In this document: piece after piece, positions 43,523-52,339 of the stretch
How the letters are laid out: each line of letters opens with the position of its first letter
How positions within the stretch are numbered: the stretch's first letter is position 1
DNA from: Mucilaginibacter tundrae
Lineage (GTDB): Bacteria > Bacteroidota > Bacteroidia > Sphingobacteriales > Sphingobacteriaceae
NCBI RefSeq assembly: GCF_013408825.1
Contig: NZ_JACCBZ010000010.1
Span: 62,001-126,000, forward strand
Direction of reading: 5' to 3'
Length of the DNA: 64,000 nucleotides
Translations under genes and position numbers: made by a program
The notes under the pieces: model-generated
The model's input: the letters and a program-made list of their open reading frames with translations, nothing else
Databases searched by the model: none
Told to the model about the DNA's origin: nothing

Positions 43523-43828
43523 ATGTTTGATAAAATAATGGAAGCCCAGCAAAAGGCTGGTGAAGTAAAAAAGCGCCTGGACGCGATAAGCGTGACCGGC
43601 ACTGCTGAAGGCGGAAAGATAACCGTAAATGCTAATGCTAACAAAGTAATTCAGTCCATCAATATAGACGAAAACTTTTTTGCTGATGCCGATAAAGAAG
43701 AATTAGAAGAACTACTGGTAATAGCCATAAACAAAGCTATGGAACAGGCTGAAAACGTAAGCCAAAGCGAAATGGCAGCCATGACACAACAAATGTTTGG
43801 TGGATTGGGCGGCTTGTTTGGAAAATAA
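43523..43828 (+). CDS. YbaB/EbfC family nucleoid-associated protein
   Basis: A 101-residue DNA-binding protein: MFDKIMEAQQKAGEVKKRLD forms the first helix, ISVTGTAEGGKITVNANANK the central sheet, and ELEELLVIAINKAMEQAENV the last helix, ending with a Gly/Met-rich MFGGLGGLFGK tail. YbaB proteins bind DNA as dimers and affect nucleoid structure. The usual partners dnaX and recR are not adjacent. Confidence 0.93.
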   Translation: MFDKIMEAQQKAGEVKKRLDAISVTGTAEGGKITVNANANKVIQSINIDENFFADADKEELEELLVIAINKAMEQAENVSQSEMAAMTQQMFGGLGGLFGK

Positions 43829-43846
43829 TAAAAGCTTGGGCCGTGC

Positions 43847-43876
43847 GAATCCTTCTTCACTCCATTGAGAATGACA
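43847..43876. repeat. Degenerate copy of the GTCATTCT/AGAATGAC repeat arm
   Basis: GAATCCTTCTTCACTCC and TTGAGAATGACAA match the right arm of the hairpin at 39771-39847 with a few changes. It lies after ybaB. Confidence 0.5.
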
Positions 43877-43967
43877 AGATAACAAAGTAAAAGTTTGGTC
43901 ATTAAATTCCACTTTAGGAAAACTTATGCCAAGGCTTCTTACTTTTATCGTAAACACATCAAACAGT

Positions 43968-44642
43968 ATGAAAATCAATTATTATGGCCAATCTTGCGTT
44001 CAAATAGAAGCAGGTGGCAAAACACTATTATTTGATCCCTTTATTTCACCAAATCCCTTGGCGGGCCATATTGATATTAATAGCCTTAAACCGGATTATA
44101 TCCTGGTATCTCATGGACACGGCGACCACATAGCCGACCTGGTAGCTATCCAAAAAAACAGCGATGCGAGGGTTATTTGCATAGCTGAGATAGCTGGATG
44201 GTTAGGCAAGCAAGATATCGAAGCACATGGCATGAATATAGGTGGTGGTTATAACTTCGACTTCGGCCGTGTTAAAATGGTTAACGCTATCCACTCCAGC
44301 TCAATGCCAGATGGCAGTTACGGGGGCAATCCTGCTGGCTTTGTAATCTATGCTGAAGGCAAAGCGATCTATTTCGCAGGTGATACCGCGCTTACCTATG
44401 ATATGAAGCTATTGGCCGATGATAACCTGGATTGGGCCATTTTACCAATTGGCGATAATTATACAATGGGCGCCGATGATGCCATTAAGGCTTGTGATTT
44501 CATCAATTGCAAAAATGTGATTGGTGTACACTATGACTCATTCCCGGTAATTAAGATAGATAAAGGCGAGGTTATGGAAAAATTTGTAAAGGCAGGCCTT
44601 AATTTAAAACTACCTGCAATAGGCGAAAGTTTATCGCTGTAA
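43968..44642 (+). CDS. MBL-fold metal-dependent hydrolase (UPF0173/YtkL type)
   Basis: A 224-residue beta-lactamase-fold protein. The metal motif is SHGHGDHIADL (residues about 47-57), with His ligands later in NAIHSSSMPDG and in IGVHYDSFP near the end, and the GDTALTYDMKLL segment with the bridging Asp. This matches the UPF0173 family, whose substrate is unknown. The ATG at 43968 gives the family start MKINYYGQSCVQIE; an upstream in-frame ATG at 43926 adds non-conserved residues. Confidence 0.88.
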   Translation: MKINYYGQSCVQIEAGGKTLLFDPFISPNPLAGHIDINSLKPDYILVSHGHGDHIADLVAIQKNSDARVICIAEIAGWLGKQDIEAHGMNIGGGYNFDFGRVKMVNAIHSSSMPDGSYGGNPAGFVIYAEGKAIYFAGDTALTYDMKLLADDNLDWAILPIGDNYTMGADDAIKACDFINCKNVIGVHYDSFPVIKIDKGEVMEKFVKAGLNLKLPAIGESLSL

Positions 44643-44648
44643 ATAGCA

Positions 44649-44682
44649 AAATCCCTGCTAATAAATATTAGCAGGGATTTTT
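44649..44682. terminator. Rho-independent terminator
   Basis: A 15-bp perfect stem (44649-44663 with 44668-44682), core ATCCCTGCTAAT, with an AAAT loop and a run of T after it. It can end both the MBL hydrolase transcript and, read from the other side, the small broken gene. Confidence 0.85.
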
Positions 44683-44690
44683 TATTATTA

Positions 44691-44870
44691 CGATCCCACT
44701 TTGGTGCTGTCTTTAACTTTTACCTTCGTTTTACCGTTCTTTGTCTTTATTTTTTTCTTCATTTTACTGGTATCTGTCTGCATAGCTTTTGTACTATGCA
44801 TTGGTATCGCCGCAAATACACTTCCAAATTAGATCGCTGCTAAAGCAATCATACAAAACATTTTTTTCAT
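44691..44870 (-). pseudogene. Small secreted-protein gene with a stop codon in the signal peptide
   Basis: From an ATG at 44870 the frame reads MKKMFCMIALAAI, then TAA at 44829-44831, then FGSVFAAIPMHSTKAMQTD and a Lys-rich tail (SKMKKKIKTKNGKTKVKVKD) to a stop at about 44691. Read through, this is a normal signal peptide followed by a basic mature peptide of about 40 residues. The single ochre codon makes it a probable pseudogene, unless it is a sequencing error or translation restarts at a later Met. The remaining bases of the 306-nt gap (44871-44948) are AT-rich and hold the upstream region of this gene only. The 3' end is approximate. Confidence 0.6.
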
Positions 44871-44948
44871 GGTATAATTTTTTAGTTTTCAATTTGTGTT
44901 CTACTATAACACAAAAATTAACCAAAAATTGTTTTTATTATCTTAAAA

Positions 44949-46211
44949 TTAAATAATAGTGCCGTGCGGGATAATTGCCCGCTTTTTAACAACTACAATT
45001 CCATCCTGCACGGTATGCGTACCGTAGTCGCCATCTTCCAGCTTTTCGCCGCAATTAATACTTACATCATTACCAATATAAGTGTTTTTATCGATGATGG
45101 CGTTTTTGATCGTACACCTGTCGCCAATACCCATTATTGGCGAATCGCTTACCTTTGATTCTTCTATCTGCTCCAGCGTCTGGTAATTATCGCTCCCCAT
45201 TACGTAGCAATTTTCAATTGTTGTATCAAAACCAATGCGGGTACGTATGCCTATGATTGAACGTGTAATATGACTTGCATTTATAATACACCCATCGGCA
45301 ATAATAGCTTTATCTACCTGCGTACCACTCATTTTTGATGGCGGTAACATCCGTGCACGGGTAAAGATGTAATTCTTATCAAACAGATTAAACTGTGGAA
45401 TATCGTCCGTAAGCCCTAAATTAGCATCAAAAAACGATGGTATGGTACCAATATCAGTCCAATAACCTTCATACTGATAGCTTAAAACCTTGTGGTTATC
45501 AATCGACTGCGGGATGATTTCTTTACCAAAATCGGTACGCTCATTACCTTGCAAAAGCTCATATAGCAAATCGCGATTGAATATATAAATCCCCATTGAC
45601 GCCAGGTACAAACGTCCTTGTGCCTTCATTTCATCGCTAACCTCCGATGCCCAGCTTTCAAAATTAGTTTTTGGTTTTTCGATAAAGGCGGTAACCATGC
45701 TTTCCTCGTTGGTTTTTAAGATACCGAAACCAGGAACATCATTAGCATGCACTGGAATAGTAGCGATAGATATTTCCGCATCCGCTTTGATGTGATTATC
45801 AATCATTTCCTCAAAATCCATCTGATATAATTGATCGCCGGAAAGAATCAACACATAATCAAACTCATGTACTGCCAAATGATGTAAACTCTGCCTAACC
45901 GCATCCGCTGTTCCCTGGAACCATGATCCGCTTGTTGGCGTTTGCTCGGCTGCCAAAATATCTACGAAAGCCTCACTAAAGCTGCTAAAGTGGTAGGTGT
46001 TTTTGATGTGCTTATTTAACGAAGCCGAATTAAACTGCGTTAATACATAAATACGTGTAATACCCGAATGCAAACAATTAGAGATGGGTATATCAACCAA
46101 ACGGTATTTACCGGCAATTGGAACGGCTGGCTTGGAACGAGTTGCGGTAAGGGGCGATAGGCGACTGCCCTGGCCACCGCCAAGCACAATGCAGATTACT
46201 TTTGAGGTCAT
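44949..46211 (-). CDS. glgC: Glucose-1-phosphate adenylyltransferase
   Basis: A 420-residue ADP-glucose pyrophosphorylase, the committing step of glycogen synthesis. The N-terminus shows VLGGGQGSRLSPLTATRSKP, then ISNCLHSGITRIYVLTQFNS, ILSGDQLYQMDF, and YWTDIGTIPSF, followed by a left-handed beta-helix. The allosteric region is typical of GlgC. It follows glgA with a four-base overlap (ATGA), so ADP-glucose synthesis and glucan elongation are made from one message. Confidence 0.95.
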   Translation of the reverse strand: MTSKVICIVLGGGQGSRLSPLTATRSKPAVPIAGKYRLVDIPISNCLHSGITRIYVLTQFNSASLNKHIKNTYHFSSFSEAFVDILAAEQTPTSGSWFQGTADAVRQSLHHLAVHEFDYVLILSGDQLYQMDFEEMIDNHIKADAEISIATIPVHANDVPGFGILKTNEESMVTAFIEKPKTNFESWASEVSDEMKAQGRLYLASMGIYIFNRDLLYELLQGNERTDFGKEIIPQSIDNHKVLSYQYEGYWTDIGTIPSFFDANLGLTDDIPQFNLFDKNYIFTRARMLPPSKMSGTQVDKAIIADGCIINASHITRSIIGIRTRIGFDTTIENCYVMGSDNYQTLEQIEESKVSDSPIMGIGDRCTIKNAIIDKNTYIGNDVSINCGEKLEDGDYGTHTVQDGIVVVKKRAIIPHGTII

Positions 46212-47632
46212 ATTATAGGTTTTAAACTTTCATAAAGGTTAATGTATTCTTTGGCTGATCTGTCCCAGGAAAAATCAAGCGCCATCATTCTTTTACGCAA
46301 CAAATTAAGGTGCTGCGTGTTTTCATACAATATCAATGCCCTGTCAATTGCATAACAAATATCATCCACCGATATGTTGTTAAATCGTATGCCATAACCG
46401 CCCTCATCGCCAAAATCAATAACGGTATCTTTTAATCCGCCTGTACTGCGAACTATTGGCACAGTACCATAACGCAAGGCATACAATTGGTTTAGTCCGC
46501 AAGGCTCAACCCGGGATGGCATCAGCAAGAAGTCTGACCCAGCATATACCACATGCGCCAACACTTCATCGTATCCAATAAATACATTGCACTGCTCAGG
46601 CAGCAGCTCTTTTAATTCTTTTAAACCCTGCTCCATTAATAGATCGCCTGCGCCTAATATCAGGAAGTTAACTTTACCCGGATGGTTGGCTACGGTTCTT
46701 GCTATGGACTCCGCCAATAAATCGGCGCCTTTTTCCAATACCAACCGGCCAATAAATGATATCAATGGCAACTCTGGCGACAGGTTAAACCTGGCACATA
46801 ATTCCTCTTTATTTATTTGTTTGCCCTGCGCTACTTTTGTCACGGTATAATTAGCCGGGATCATGGTATCAGTTTTGGCATTCCAAACCTCGGTATCAAT
46901 ACCATTAATAATTCCTGAGCCTTTTGCTTGCTCTAAATAAAACAGGTATTCTAACCCGTTGGAACTGATGGTCAATTCCTCCAGGTAACTTGGCGATACA
47001 GTAGTATATTTATTACAGCATTTTACAGCCGCCGCCAACGGATTGATCGCGCCTGCCCAATCCAACAACCCACCTTTGGCAGGGTCTATCTCCGGCAAAT
47101 AATAAAATCTGTCCCAGCTTAAAACACCATGGTATTGCCCGTTATGGATGGTGAATACAGTGGGTATATCCGCCAGGCGGGTATACAGCTTAGAATGGTA
47201 CATTAAAAATGGGATCAGCCCCACATGGTGATCATGACAATGGATAATATCCGGGCTCTGCTGCGAATAACTTATCCAATCTAAAAACGCTAACTGAAAT
47301 GCAATAAACTGTTCCCGCTCATCAGGATACATATAAACCTCTTCACGATCCAGTAATCCGGGGATTTTAATTAAATAGAGTTCAAAGCCAAGCTTGTTGG
47401 TTTTCTCCTTCCACACCTCAAAATATAGCCTACGGGTGCCTAATAGCGTTGCCGCCTTAAAAACAATATCAAATTCATTTTCGCGGGTGAATTTACGGTC
47501 GTAAAAAGGAATAACTACCGCGGCATCCATACCGGCAAGATTCTGATATTTTGGCAATGCGCCTACCACATCAGCAAGGCCGCCAACTTTGGCAATAGGA
47601 TAACATTCGGCGGCAAGATGGTAGATTCTCAT
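46208..47632 (-). CDS. glgA: Glycogen synthase (ADP-glucose)
   Basis: A 474-residue GT5 glucosyltransferase that extends alpha-1,4-glucan with ADP-glucose. The sugar-nucleotide motif KVGGLADVVGALPK sits at residues 16-29, and the C-terminal part has FIGRLVLEKGADLLA and PSRVEPCGLNQLYALRYGTV. Coupled to glgC downstream. No glgB, glgP or debranching enzyme gene is nearby. Confidence 0.95.
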   Translation of the reverse strand: MRIYHLAAECYPIAKVGGLADVVGALPKYQNLAGMDAAVVIPFYDRKFTRENEFDIVFKAATLLGTRRLYFEVWKEKTNKLGFELYLIKIPGLLDREEVYMYPDEREQFIAFQLAFLDWISYSQQSPDIIHCHDHHVGLIPFLMYHSKLYTRLADIPTVFTIHNGQYHGVLSWDRFYYLPEIDPAKGGLLDWAGAINPLAAAVKCCNKYTTVSPSYLEELTISSNGLEYLFYLEQAKGSGIINGIDTEVWNAKTDTMIPANYTVTKVAQGKQINKEELCARFNLSPELPLISFIGRLVLEKGADLLAESIARTVANHPGKVNFLILGAGDLLMEQGLKELKELLPEQCNVFIGYDEVLAHVVYAGSDFLLMPSRVEPCGLNQLYALRYGTVPIVRSTGGLKDTVIDFGDEGGYGIRFNNISVDDICYAIDRALILYENTQHLNLLRKRMMALDFSWDRSAKEYINLYESLKPII

Positions 47633-47676
47633 ACGGGTATATATAATGGCTTAAGTTAGGAAACATTTAACTCAAT

Positions 47677-47710
47677 AAGCAAACACATAATTTAAAAAAT
47701 GTGTTTGCTT
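47677..47710. repeat. Perfect 12-bp inverted repeat between polA and glgA
   Basis: AAGCAAACACAT (47677-47688) and ATGTGTTTGCTT (47699-47710) pair perfectly around a 10-base AT loop. No T-run follows, so it is not a typical terminator. It lies 45 nt ahead of the glgA start codon. Confidence 0.65.
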
Positions 47711-47726
47711 TGGTAAGAATATTTAT

Positions 47727-47748
47727 AGCAAATAGCTGATTATTTGCT
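47727..47748. repeat. Perfect 8-bp inverted repeat after polA
   Basis: AGCAAATA (47727-47734) and TATTTGCT (47741-47748) pair around a six-base loop, ten bases after the polA stop. It may help end the polA transcript. Confidence 0.5.
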
Positions 47749-47757
47749 GATTTATTA

Positions 47758-50571
47758 TTAATGCGCTTCCAACCAATTAGCGCCCGTACCAATTTCAACC
47801 ATAATGGGAACGGTTGTTTTTATGGCGTTTTTCATATTATGCAAAATGATGGGTTTAACAAGCTCCACCTCATGGTGCGGAACATCAAAAACCAACTCAT
47901 CATGCACCTGCATGGTCATACGGGCATCCAGTTTTTGGGCGAGAAATTCTTTATGGATATTGATCATCGCTATCTTGATCATATCTGCCGCTGAACCTTG
48001 TATCGGCGCATTTATGGCATTTCGCTCCGCAAAACCACGAACAGTTTGATTAGCAGAATTAATATCCCGCAGATACCTGCGCCTGCCCATCAGTGTACAT
48101 ACATAACCATTCTCGCGTGCAAAATTCATCGTATCGCTCATGTATGTTTTTATGCCGGGATACTGGGCGAAGTAATTATCGATGATCTCAGCAGCCTCTT
48201 TACGTGGGATACCCAAATTCTGCGACAAACCAAAAGCTGACTGCCCATAGATAATCCCAAAGTTTACCGCTTTGGCATTACGACGTTGTGTGCTGGTTAC
48301 CTCATCCAGCCCAATACTATACACATTGGCTGCAGTTGCGGTGTGGATATCCAGGTTTTGTACAAAAGCCTCCATCATATTGGCATCCTTGCTGATCTCG
48401 GCGATGATACGCAGCTCTATCTGTGAATAATCCGCGGAAACGATAATGTGCCCGCTATCCCGGGGAATAAATGCCTTGCGCACCTCACGACCCCGTTCAG
48501 TACGAATAGGTATATTTTGTAAGTTTGGATTAGTGGAACTTAAACGTCCTGTTGCAGCCACTGCCTGGTTATAGGAAGTATGTACACGCCCCGTTTTAGC
48601 ATTTACCATCTGCGGTAAAGCATCTACATAAGTAGATTTCAGTTTTTGCAGCTGGCGGTAATCTAAAATATCTCTTACAATATCGCTCTTGGCAGCAAGC
48701 GCCACCAAAACATCTTCGCCGGTTTGATACTGGCCTGTTTTGGTTTTTTTCGCTTTGGGATCGAGCATTAGCTTCTCAAATAACACCTCCCCCAATTGCT
48801 TGGGCGACGCGATATTGAAACGTACGCCAGCTTTTTCAAAAACAACTTTCTCTAACTTAGCAACATCGGTTTCCAGCTCTTTTGAGAATTCTTTTAACGT
48901 GTCGTGATCTATTTTTACGCCTTCGTATTCAATATCAGCCAAAACATAAATTAGCGGATGCTCAATTTCATGTATTAGTTTTTCGGCTTCAGCTTCTTTG
49001 ATCTTTGGCTCGAAAACATTCCTTAATTGAAGCGTAATATCTGCATCCTCAGCAGCATATTCCTTTATTCTTTCGATTTCTACATCGCGCATATTGCCTT
49101 GGCTTTTGCCTTTAGCTCCAATGAGTGAAGTGATTGAAACTGGCTTATACCCCAAATAATTTTCAGACAGAATGTCCATACCATGGCGGGTATCCGGGTC
49201 AAGCACGTAATGCGCCATCATAGTATCAAATAGTTTACCCCTTACCTCAACCCCATACCATTTCAGCATCAGGATATCAAACTTCAGGTTTTGCCCTGTT
49301 TTGCCGATGGAAGCATCCTTAAATAACTCCTTAAATTCAGCTACAATTTTCTTAGTTTCTTCCTGATCTACCGGCACAGGAACATACCAACCTTCATTAG
49401 CTTTTATAGCGAATGATAAGCCCACCAATTCGCAAAAATTAGCATCCGTACCTGTAGTTTCCGTATCGAAGCAAATATCTTTCTGCTGTTTTAGCAGCTT
49501 GATCAGTTCAGCACGCTTTTCAAAAGTATCTGCCAAATGATATTCATGCGGAACAGTATCAATGTTTTTCGATGGGGCGGCGGGGATTTCAGGCTGACCT
49601 ATATCGGCAATATCAACGGTCATGGTTGTTCTTCCATTGGCAACTTCATTACCAAACAGATCAGTTTGGATAGATACCGACTTCATCTCAGTAACACTGA
49701 AATCATCACCAAATACACGACGACCCAATGTCCTAAACTCCAGTTCAGCAAAAAGTGGCTCTAATAAATCTTTGCTTGGCGCGCACATTTCCAGCCCAGC
49801 CTCATCCAATTCAACCGGAACATTCAGGTTGATGGTAGCCAATCGTTTCGACATTAAACCCTGCTCGGCAAAGGCCTCCACGTTTTCGCGCATCTTGCCT
49901 TTCAGCTCGTGGCTATGGGCGATGATTTCCTCAACCGAACCGTATTGTTTGATTAGCGTCTTGGCAGTTTTCTCACCAATTCCCGGGATGCCGGGAATAC
50001 CATCTACCGCATCGCCCCATAATCCTAAAATATCTATAACCTGGTGTACGTGCTCAATTTCCCATTTAGCTAAAATTTCTTTTACACCCAATATCTCCAT
50101 ATCGTTACCCATGCGGGCCGGTTTGTAGATATGGATATTAGGCGATACCAGCTGGCCAAAATCCTTATCAGGTGTCATGCAGTAAACCTGGTAGCCTTTC
50201 TGCTCGGCTTTTTTGGCAAGAGTGCCGATAATGTCGTCCGCCTCGTAACCATCCGAAGTGATCAGCGGGATATTAAAACCAAGCACCAGTTTAAAAATAT
50301 AGGGCATAGCCTTCGACAGATCCTCGGGCATAGCCTCGCGGTGTGCCTTATATTTTTCATATTCGATGTGGCGGTCGGTAGGGGCTTCGGTATCAAATAC
50401 CACAGCCATATGGGTTGGCTTTTCTTTTTTCAGCACATCCAGCAGGGTATTGGTAAAACCCATAACTGCCGATGTATTTAACCCGCCCGAAGTAAACCGC
50501 GGGCTCTTACTCAAAGCAAAATGAGCCCGGTATATCAGGGCCATGCCATCCAAAAGAAATAGTTTTTTCAT
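47758..50571 (-). CDS. polA: DNA polymerase I
   Basis: A 937-residue enzyme with all three domains. The 5'-nuclease domain begins KKLFLLDGMALIYRAHFALS and has EADDIIGTLAKKA and IPGIPGIGEKTA. The 3'-5' exonuclease domain keeps DTETTGTDANFCELVG (the DxE pair), so proofreading should be active. The polymerase domain shows ASADYSQIELRIIAEIS (motif A), RRNAKAVNFGIIYG (motif B) and MQVHDELVFDVP (motif C). It fills gaps in repair and replaces RNA primers. It is transcribed after tag, with a promoter box of its own in the 43-nt gap. Confidence 0.97.
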   Translation of the reverse strand: MKKLFLLDGMALIYRAHFALSKSPRFTSGGLNTSAVMGFTNTLLDVLKKEKPTHMAVVFDTEAPTDRHIEYEKYKAHREAMPEDLSKAMPYIFKLVLGFNIPLITSDGYEADDIIGTLAKKAEQKGYQVYCMTPDKDFGQLVSPNIHIYKPARMGNDMEILGVKEILAKWEIEHVHQVIDILGLWGDAVDGIPGIPGIGEKTAKTLIKQYGSVEEIIAHSHELKGKMRENVEAFAEQGLMSKRLATINLNVPVELDEAGLEMCAPSKDLLEPLFAELEFRTLGRRVFGDDFSVTEMKSVSIQTDLFGNEVANGRTTMTVDIADIGQPEIPAAPSKNIDTVPHEYHLADTFEKRAELIKLLKQQKDICFDTETTGTDANFCELVGLSFAIKANEGWYVPVPVDQEETKKIVAEFKELFKDASIGKTGQNLKFDILMLKWYGVEVRGKLFDTMMAHYVLDPDTRHGMDILSENYLGYKPVSITSLIGAKGKSQGNMRDVEIERIKEYAAEDADITLQLRNVFEPKIKEAEAEKLIHEIEHPLIYVLADIEYEGVKIDHDTLKEFSKELETDVAKLEKVVFEKAGVRFNIASPKQLGEVLFEKLMLDPKAKKTKTGQYQTGEDVLVALAAKSDIVRDILDYRQLQKLKSTYVDALPQMVNAKTGRVHTSYNQAVAATGRLSSTNPNLQNIPIRTERGREVRKAFIPRDSGHIIVSADYSQIELRIIAEISKDANMMEAFVQNLDIHTATAANVYSIGLDEVTSTQRRNAKAVNFGIIYGQSAFGLSQNLGIPRKEAAEIIDNYFAQYPGIKTYMSDTMNFARENGYVCTLMGRRRYLRDINSANQTVRGFAERNAINAPIQGSAADMIKIAMINIHKEFLAQKLDARMTMQVHDELVFDVPHHEVELVKPIILHNMKNAIKTTVPIMVEIGTGANWLEAH

Positions 50572-50587
50572 TATTTATAAAAGTAGG

Positions 50588-50595
50588 CAAATTTA
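50588..50595 (-). promoter_or_regulatory. Candidate -7 box of polA
   Basis: On the minus strand TAAATTTG is an exact TAnnTTTG match, 16 bases before the polA start, with a TTTG 15 bases upstream. It lies just after the tag stop codon. Confidence 0.4.
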
Positions 50596-50614
50596 CTAAA
50601 ACCTATCAGCCAAA

Positions 50615-51166
50615 TCACTTAAATGAGCATTCCGGGATATGATCATTAACCATGCCGACCGCCTGCATAAAAGCATAACAAATTACGGTACCAAAAAACT
50701 TGAAGCCTCGCTTTTTCATATCCTTGCTGATCGCATCGGATATTTCGGTGCTCACCGGGGTTTTACCCGTGGTGTTATTGATAGGTTTGCCATAAGGCAT
50801 AAAGCTGTACAGGTATTTATCAAAAGAGCCGAATTCTTTTTGCACCTCCATAAACAACCTAGCACTGCTGATCGCAGCGCCGATTTTTAAGCGATTACGA
50901 ATGATCCCAGCATCGTTCAATAACCGATGTACATCCTCCTCATTAAATTCGGCGATCTTTTTATAATCAAAATCAGCAAATGCCTTACGATAATTTTCAC
51001 GACGGCGTAATATGGTTATCCAACTTAACCCGGCTTGGGCCGCTTCAAGTATTAAAAACTCAAACAGGATTTTATCATCGTGAACAGGTTTGCCCCATTC
51101 TTCATCGTGGTATTTGATGTAGAGTTCATCAGTTCCGGGCCAGTGGCAGCGTTTTATTTCACTCAT
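50615..51166 (-). CDS. tag: DNA-3-methyladenine glycosylase I
   Basis: A 183-residue base-excision repair enzyme that removes 3-methyladenine. The start MSEIKRCHWPGTDELYIKYH and the segment YHDEEWGKPVHDD carry the first zinc-binding and catalytic residues; FEFLILEAAQAGLSWITIL and the C-terminal KFFGTVICYAFMQAVGMVND with HIPECSFK complete the zinc site. It is transcribed toward polA, so base removal and gap filling are neighbours. Confidence 0.95.
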   Translation of the reverse strand: MSEIKRCHWPGTDELYIKYHDEEWGKPVHDDKILFEFLILEAAQAGLSWITILRRRENYRKAFADFDYKKIAEFNEEDVHRLLNDAGIIRNRLKIGAAISSARLFMEVQKEFGSFDKYLYSFMPYGKPINNTTGKTPVSTEISDAISKDMKKRGFKFFGTVICYAFMQAVGMVNDHIPECSFK

Positions 51167-51266
51167 TTTATTTCGATTTTGCAGGGTTTTCTTTGAGTTT
51201 TAAAAGTATAAATCTTTATTTTTATATCTCCAAAATGCTAATAAATTTATCAAAAAATAAACCAAC

Positions 51267-51644
51267 ATGGAAAGCTTGTCGCCGAATATTTTTGTGAAAG
51301 ACATGAAAACAACTATCGCTTTTTATACGCAGTTAGGGTTTCAAGTCGCAATGTCGGTACCAGAACATAGCGACGAATTGGTTTGGGCGATGATGGTAAA
51401 TGGGAGCGTAACGGTTATGTTCCAAACGTTTGACAGTTTAGGCAATGATCTGCAAGAAGTAAAAAGAGAAGATGGCGGCTCGCTGTTATTTTATATCAAG
51501 ATAAAAGATATTCTTAGCTTTTTCGATCAGTTGAAAGACAAAGTAACAGTTGTAAAAGGGATTGAAAAAACATTTTACGGCGCCACCGAATTTTCAATCC
51601 TCGACAATAATGGCTACCTGTTAACTTTTGCCGAAGATATATAA
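51267..51644 (+). CDS. VOC family protein (glyoxalase fold)
   Basis: A 125-residue vicinal-oxygen-chelate protein with the repeated beta-alpha-beta-beta-beta pattern: SPNIFVKDMKTTIAFYTQLG, VWAMMVNGSVTVMFQ and YGATEFSILDNNGYLLTFAE. Metal ligands are not obvious (few His or Glu at the standard sites), so enzymatic activity is unsure. The family covers glyoxalases, dioxygenases and resistance proteins. Its stop overlaps the next gene's start by one base (TAATG). Confidence 0.85.
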   Translation: MESLSPNIFVKDMKTTIAFYTQLGFQVAMSVPEHSDELVWAMMVNGSVTVMFQTFDSLGNDLQEVKREDGGSLLFYIKIKDILSFFDQLKDKVTVVKGIEKTFYGATEFSILDNNGYLLTFAEDI

Positions 51645-52006
51645 TGATTGTTTTTAAACGTATTGATCATATCCACATAGCTGTTGCCCCAGAACGCCTG
51701 GAGGAAGCTAGGATCTTTTATACTGAAGTGATTGGACTTGAACTAATAGATCGGCCCGATCATCTTTTTAACACACCGGGCTATTGGTTTAATATTGGCG
51801 ATGCACAGTTACATCTTGGGGTAGAAAACCCATTGCCTGTTTCAACCAGGCATACAGCATTTGAAGTAGAGGACGTTGTTTCCGCCCTAAGCTATCTTGA
51901 AAACAAAGTAAAGCTATTAGAAGAACCGGAAATACCCGGCAGGCGCCGCTTTACTTTTTTAGATCCGTTTGGAAATAGGATAGAGTTGCTACAGATTTTA
52001 AAATGA
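51644..52006 (+). CDS. VOC family protein (glyoxalase-like)
   Basis: A 120-residue second VOC protein with IDHIHIAVAPERLEEARIFY, GVENPLPVSTRHTAFEVEDV and FTFLDPFGNRIELLQI. His at residue 8 or 10 and the terminal Glu are at normal metal positions, so it may be an active metal enzyme. Coupled to the first VOC gene by a one-base overlap, which suggests a heteromer or a shared task. Convergent with the ATL gene. Confidence 0.87.
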   Translation: MIVFKRIDHIHIAVAPERLEEARIFYTEVIGLELIDRPDHLFNTPGYWFNIGDAQLHLGVENPLPVSTRHTAFEVEDVVSALSYLENKVKLLEEPEIPGRRRFTFLDPFGNRIELLQILK

Positions 52007-52339
52007 TCAGAGTGCTAATTCAATCATCGGGTCCCAGAATACATTTTTAAAATCCTGTACCTGGTCATCAACAACTTTTACACCTTCACTTTCTAATAGT
52101 TCCGCCATTAAATCGCCGCCGAAGTGAAATTTTGCAGTAAGCAATCCCTGTCGATTTACCACTCTATGTGCCGGGACTGGCGGCTGTTCTTTTCCGCAAG
52201 CCTGCATGGCGTAACCAACCATCCTTGATGATCCTTTCGTTCCCAAATAAGCGGCGATAGCACCATAAGATGTTACCCGCCCCTTAGGTATCAGCCTGGC
52301 TACCTGGTAAACCTTTTCAAAAAAGTTAATATCATCCAT
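52007..52339 (-). CDS. Alkyltransferase-like protein (MGMT family without the acceptor Cys)
   Basis: A 110-residue DNA-binding protein of the MGMT family. The arginine finger is R39 in SSRMVG and the HTH is GRVTSYGAIAAYLG. The active-site motif PCHRV reads PAHRV (residues 56-60), with Ala57 in place of the alkyl-accepting Cys. Such alkyltransferase-like (ATL) proteins bind O6-alkylguanine and pass the lesion to nucleotide excision repair instead of repairing it. It overlaps trmB by eight bases. Confidence 0.92.
   Translation of the reverse strand: MDDINFFEKVYQVARLIPKGRVTSYGAIAAYLGTKGSSRMVGYAMQACGKEQPPVPAHRVVNRQGLLTAKFHFGGDLMAELLESEGVKVVDDQVQDFKNVFWDPMIELAL

Noticed and set aside
49622..50128. 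A 168-codon open frame on the plus strand opposite polA
   Set aside because: It is antisense to the conserved 5'-nuclease domain of polA, has no recognisable motif, and is a shadow of the GC-biased codon positions of the real gene.
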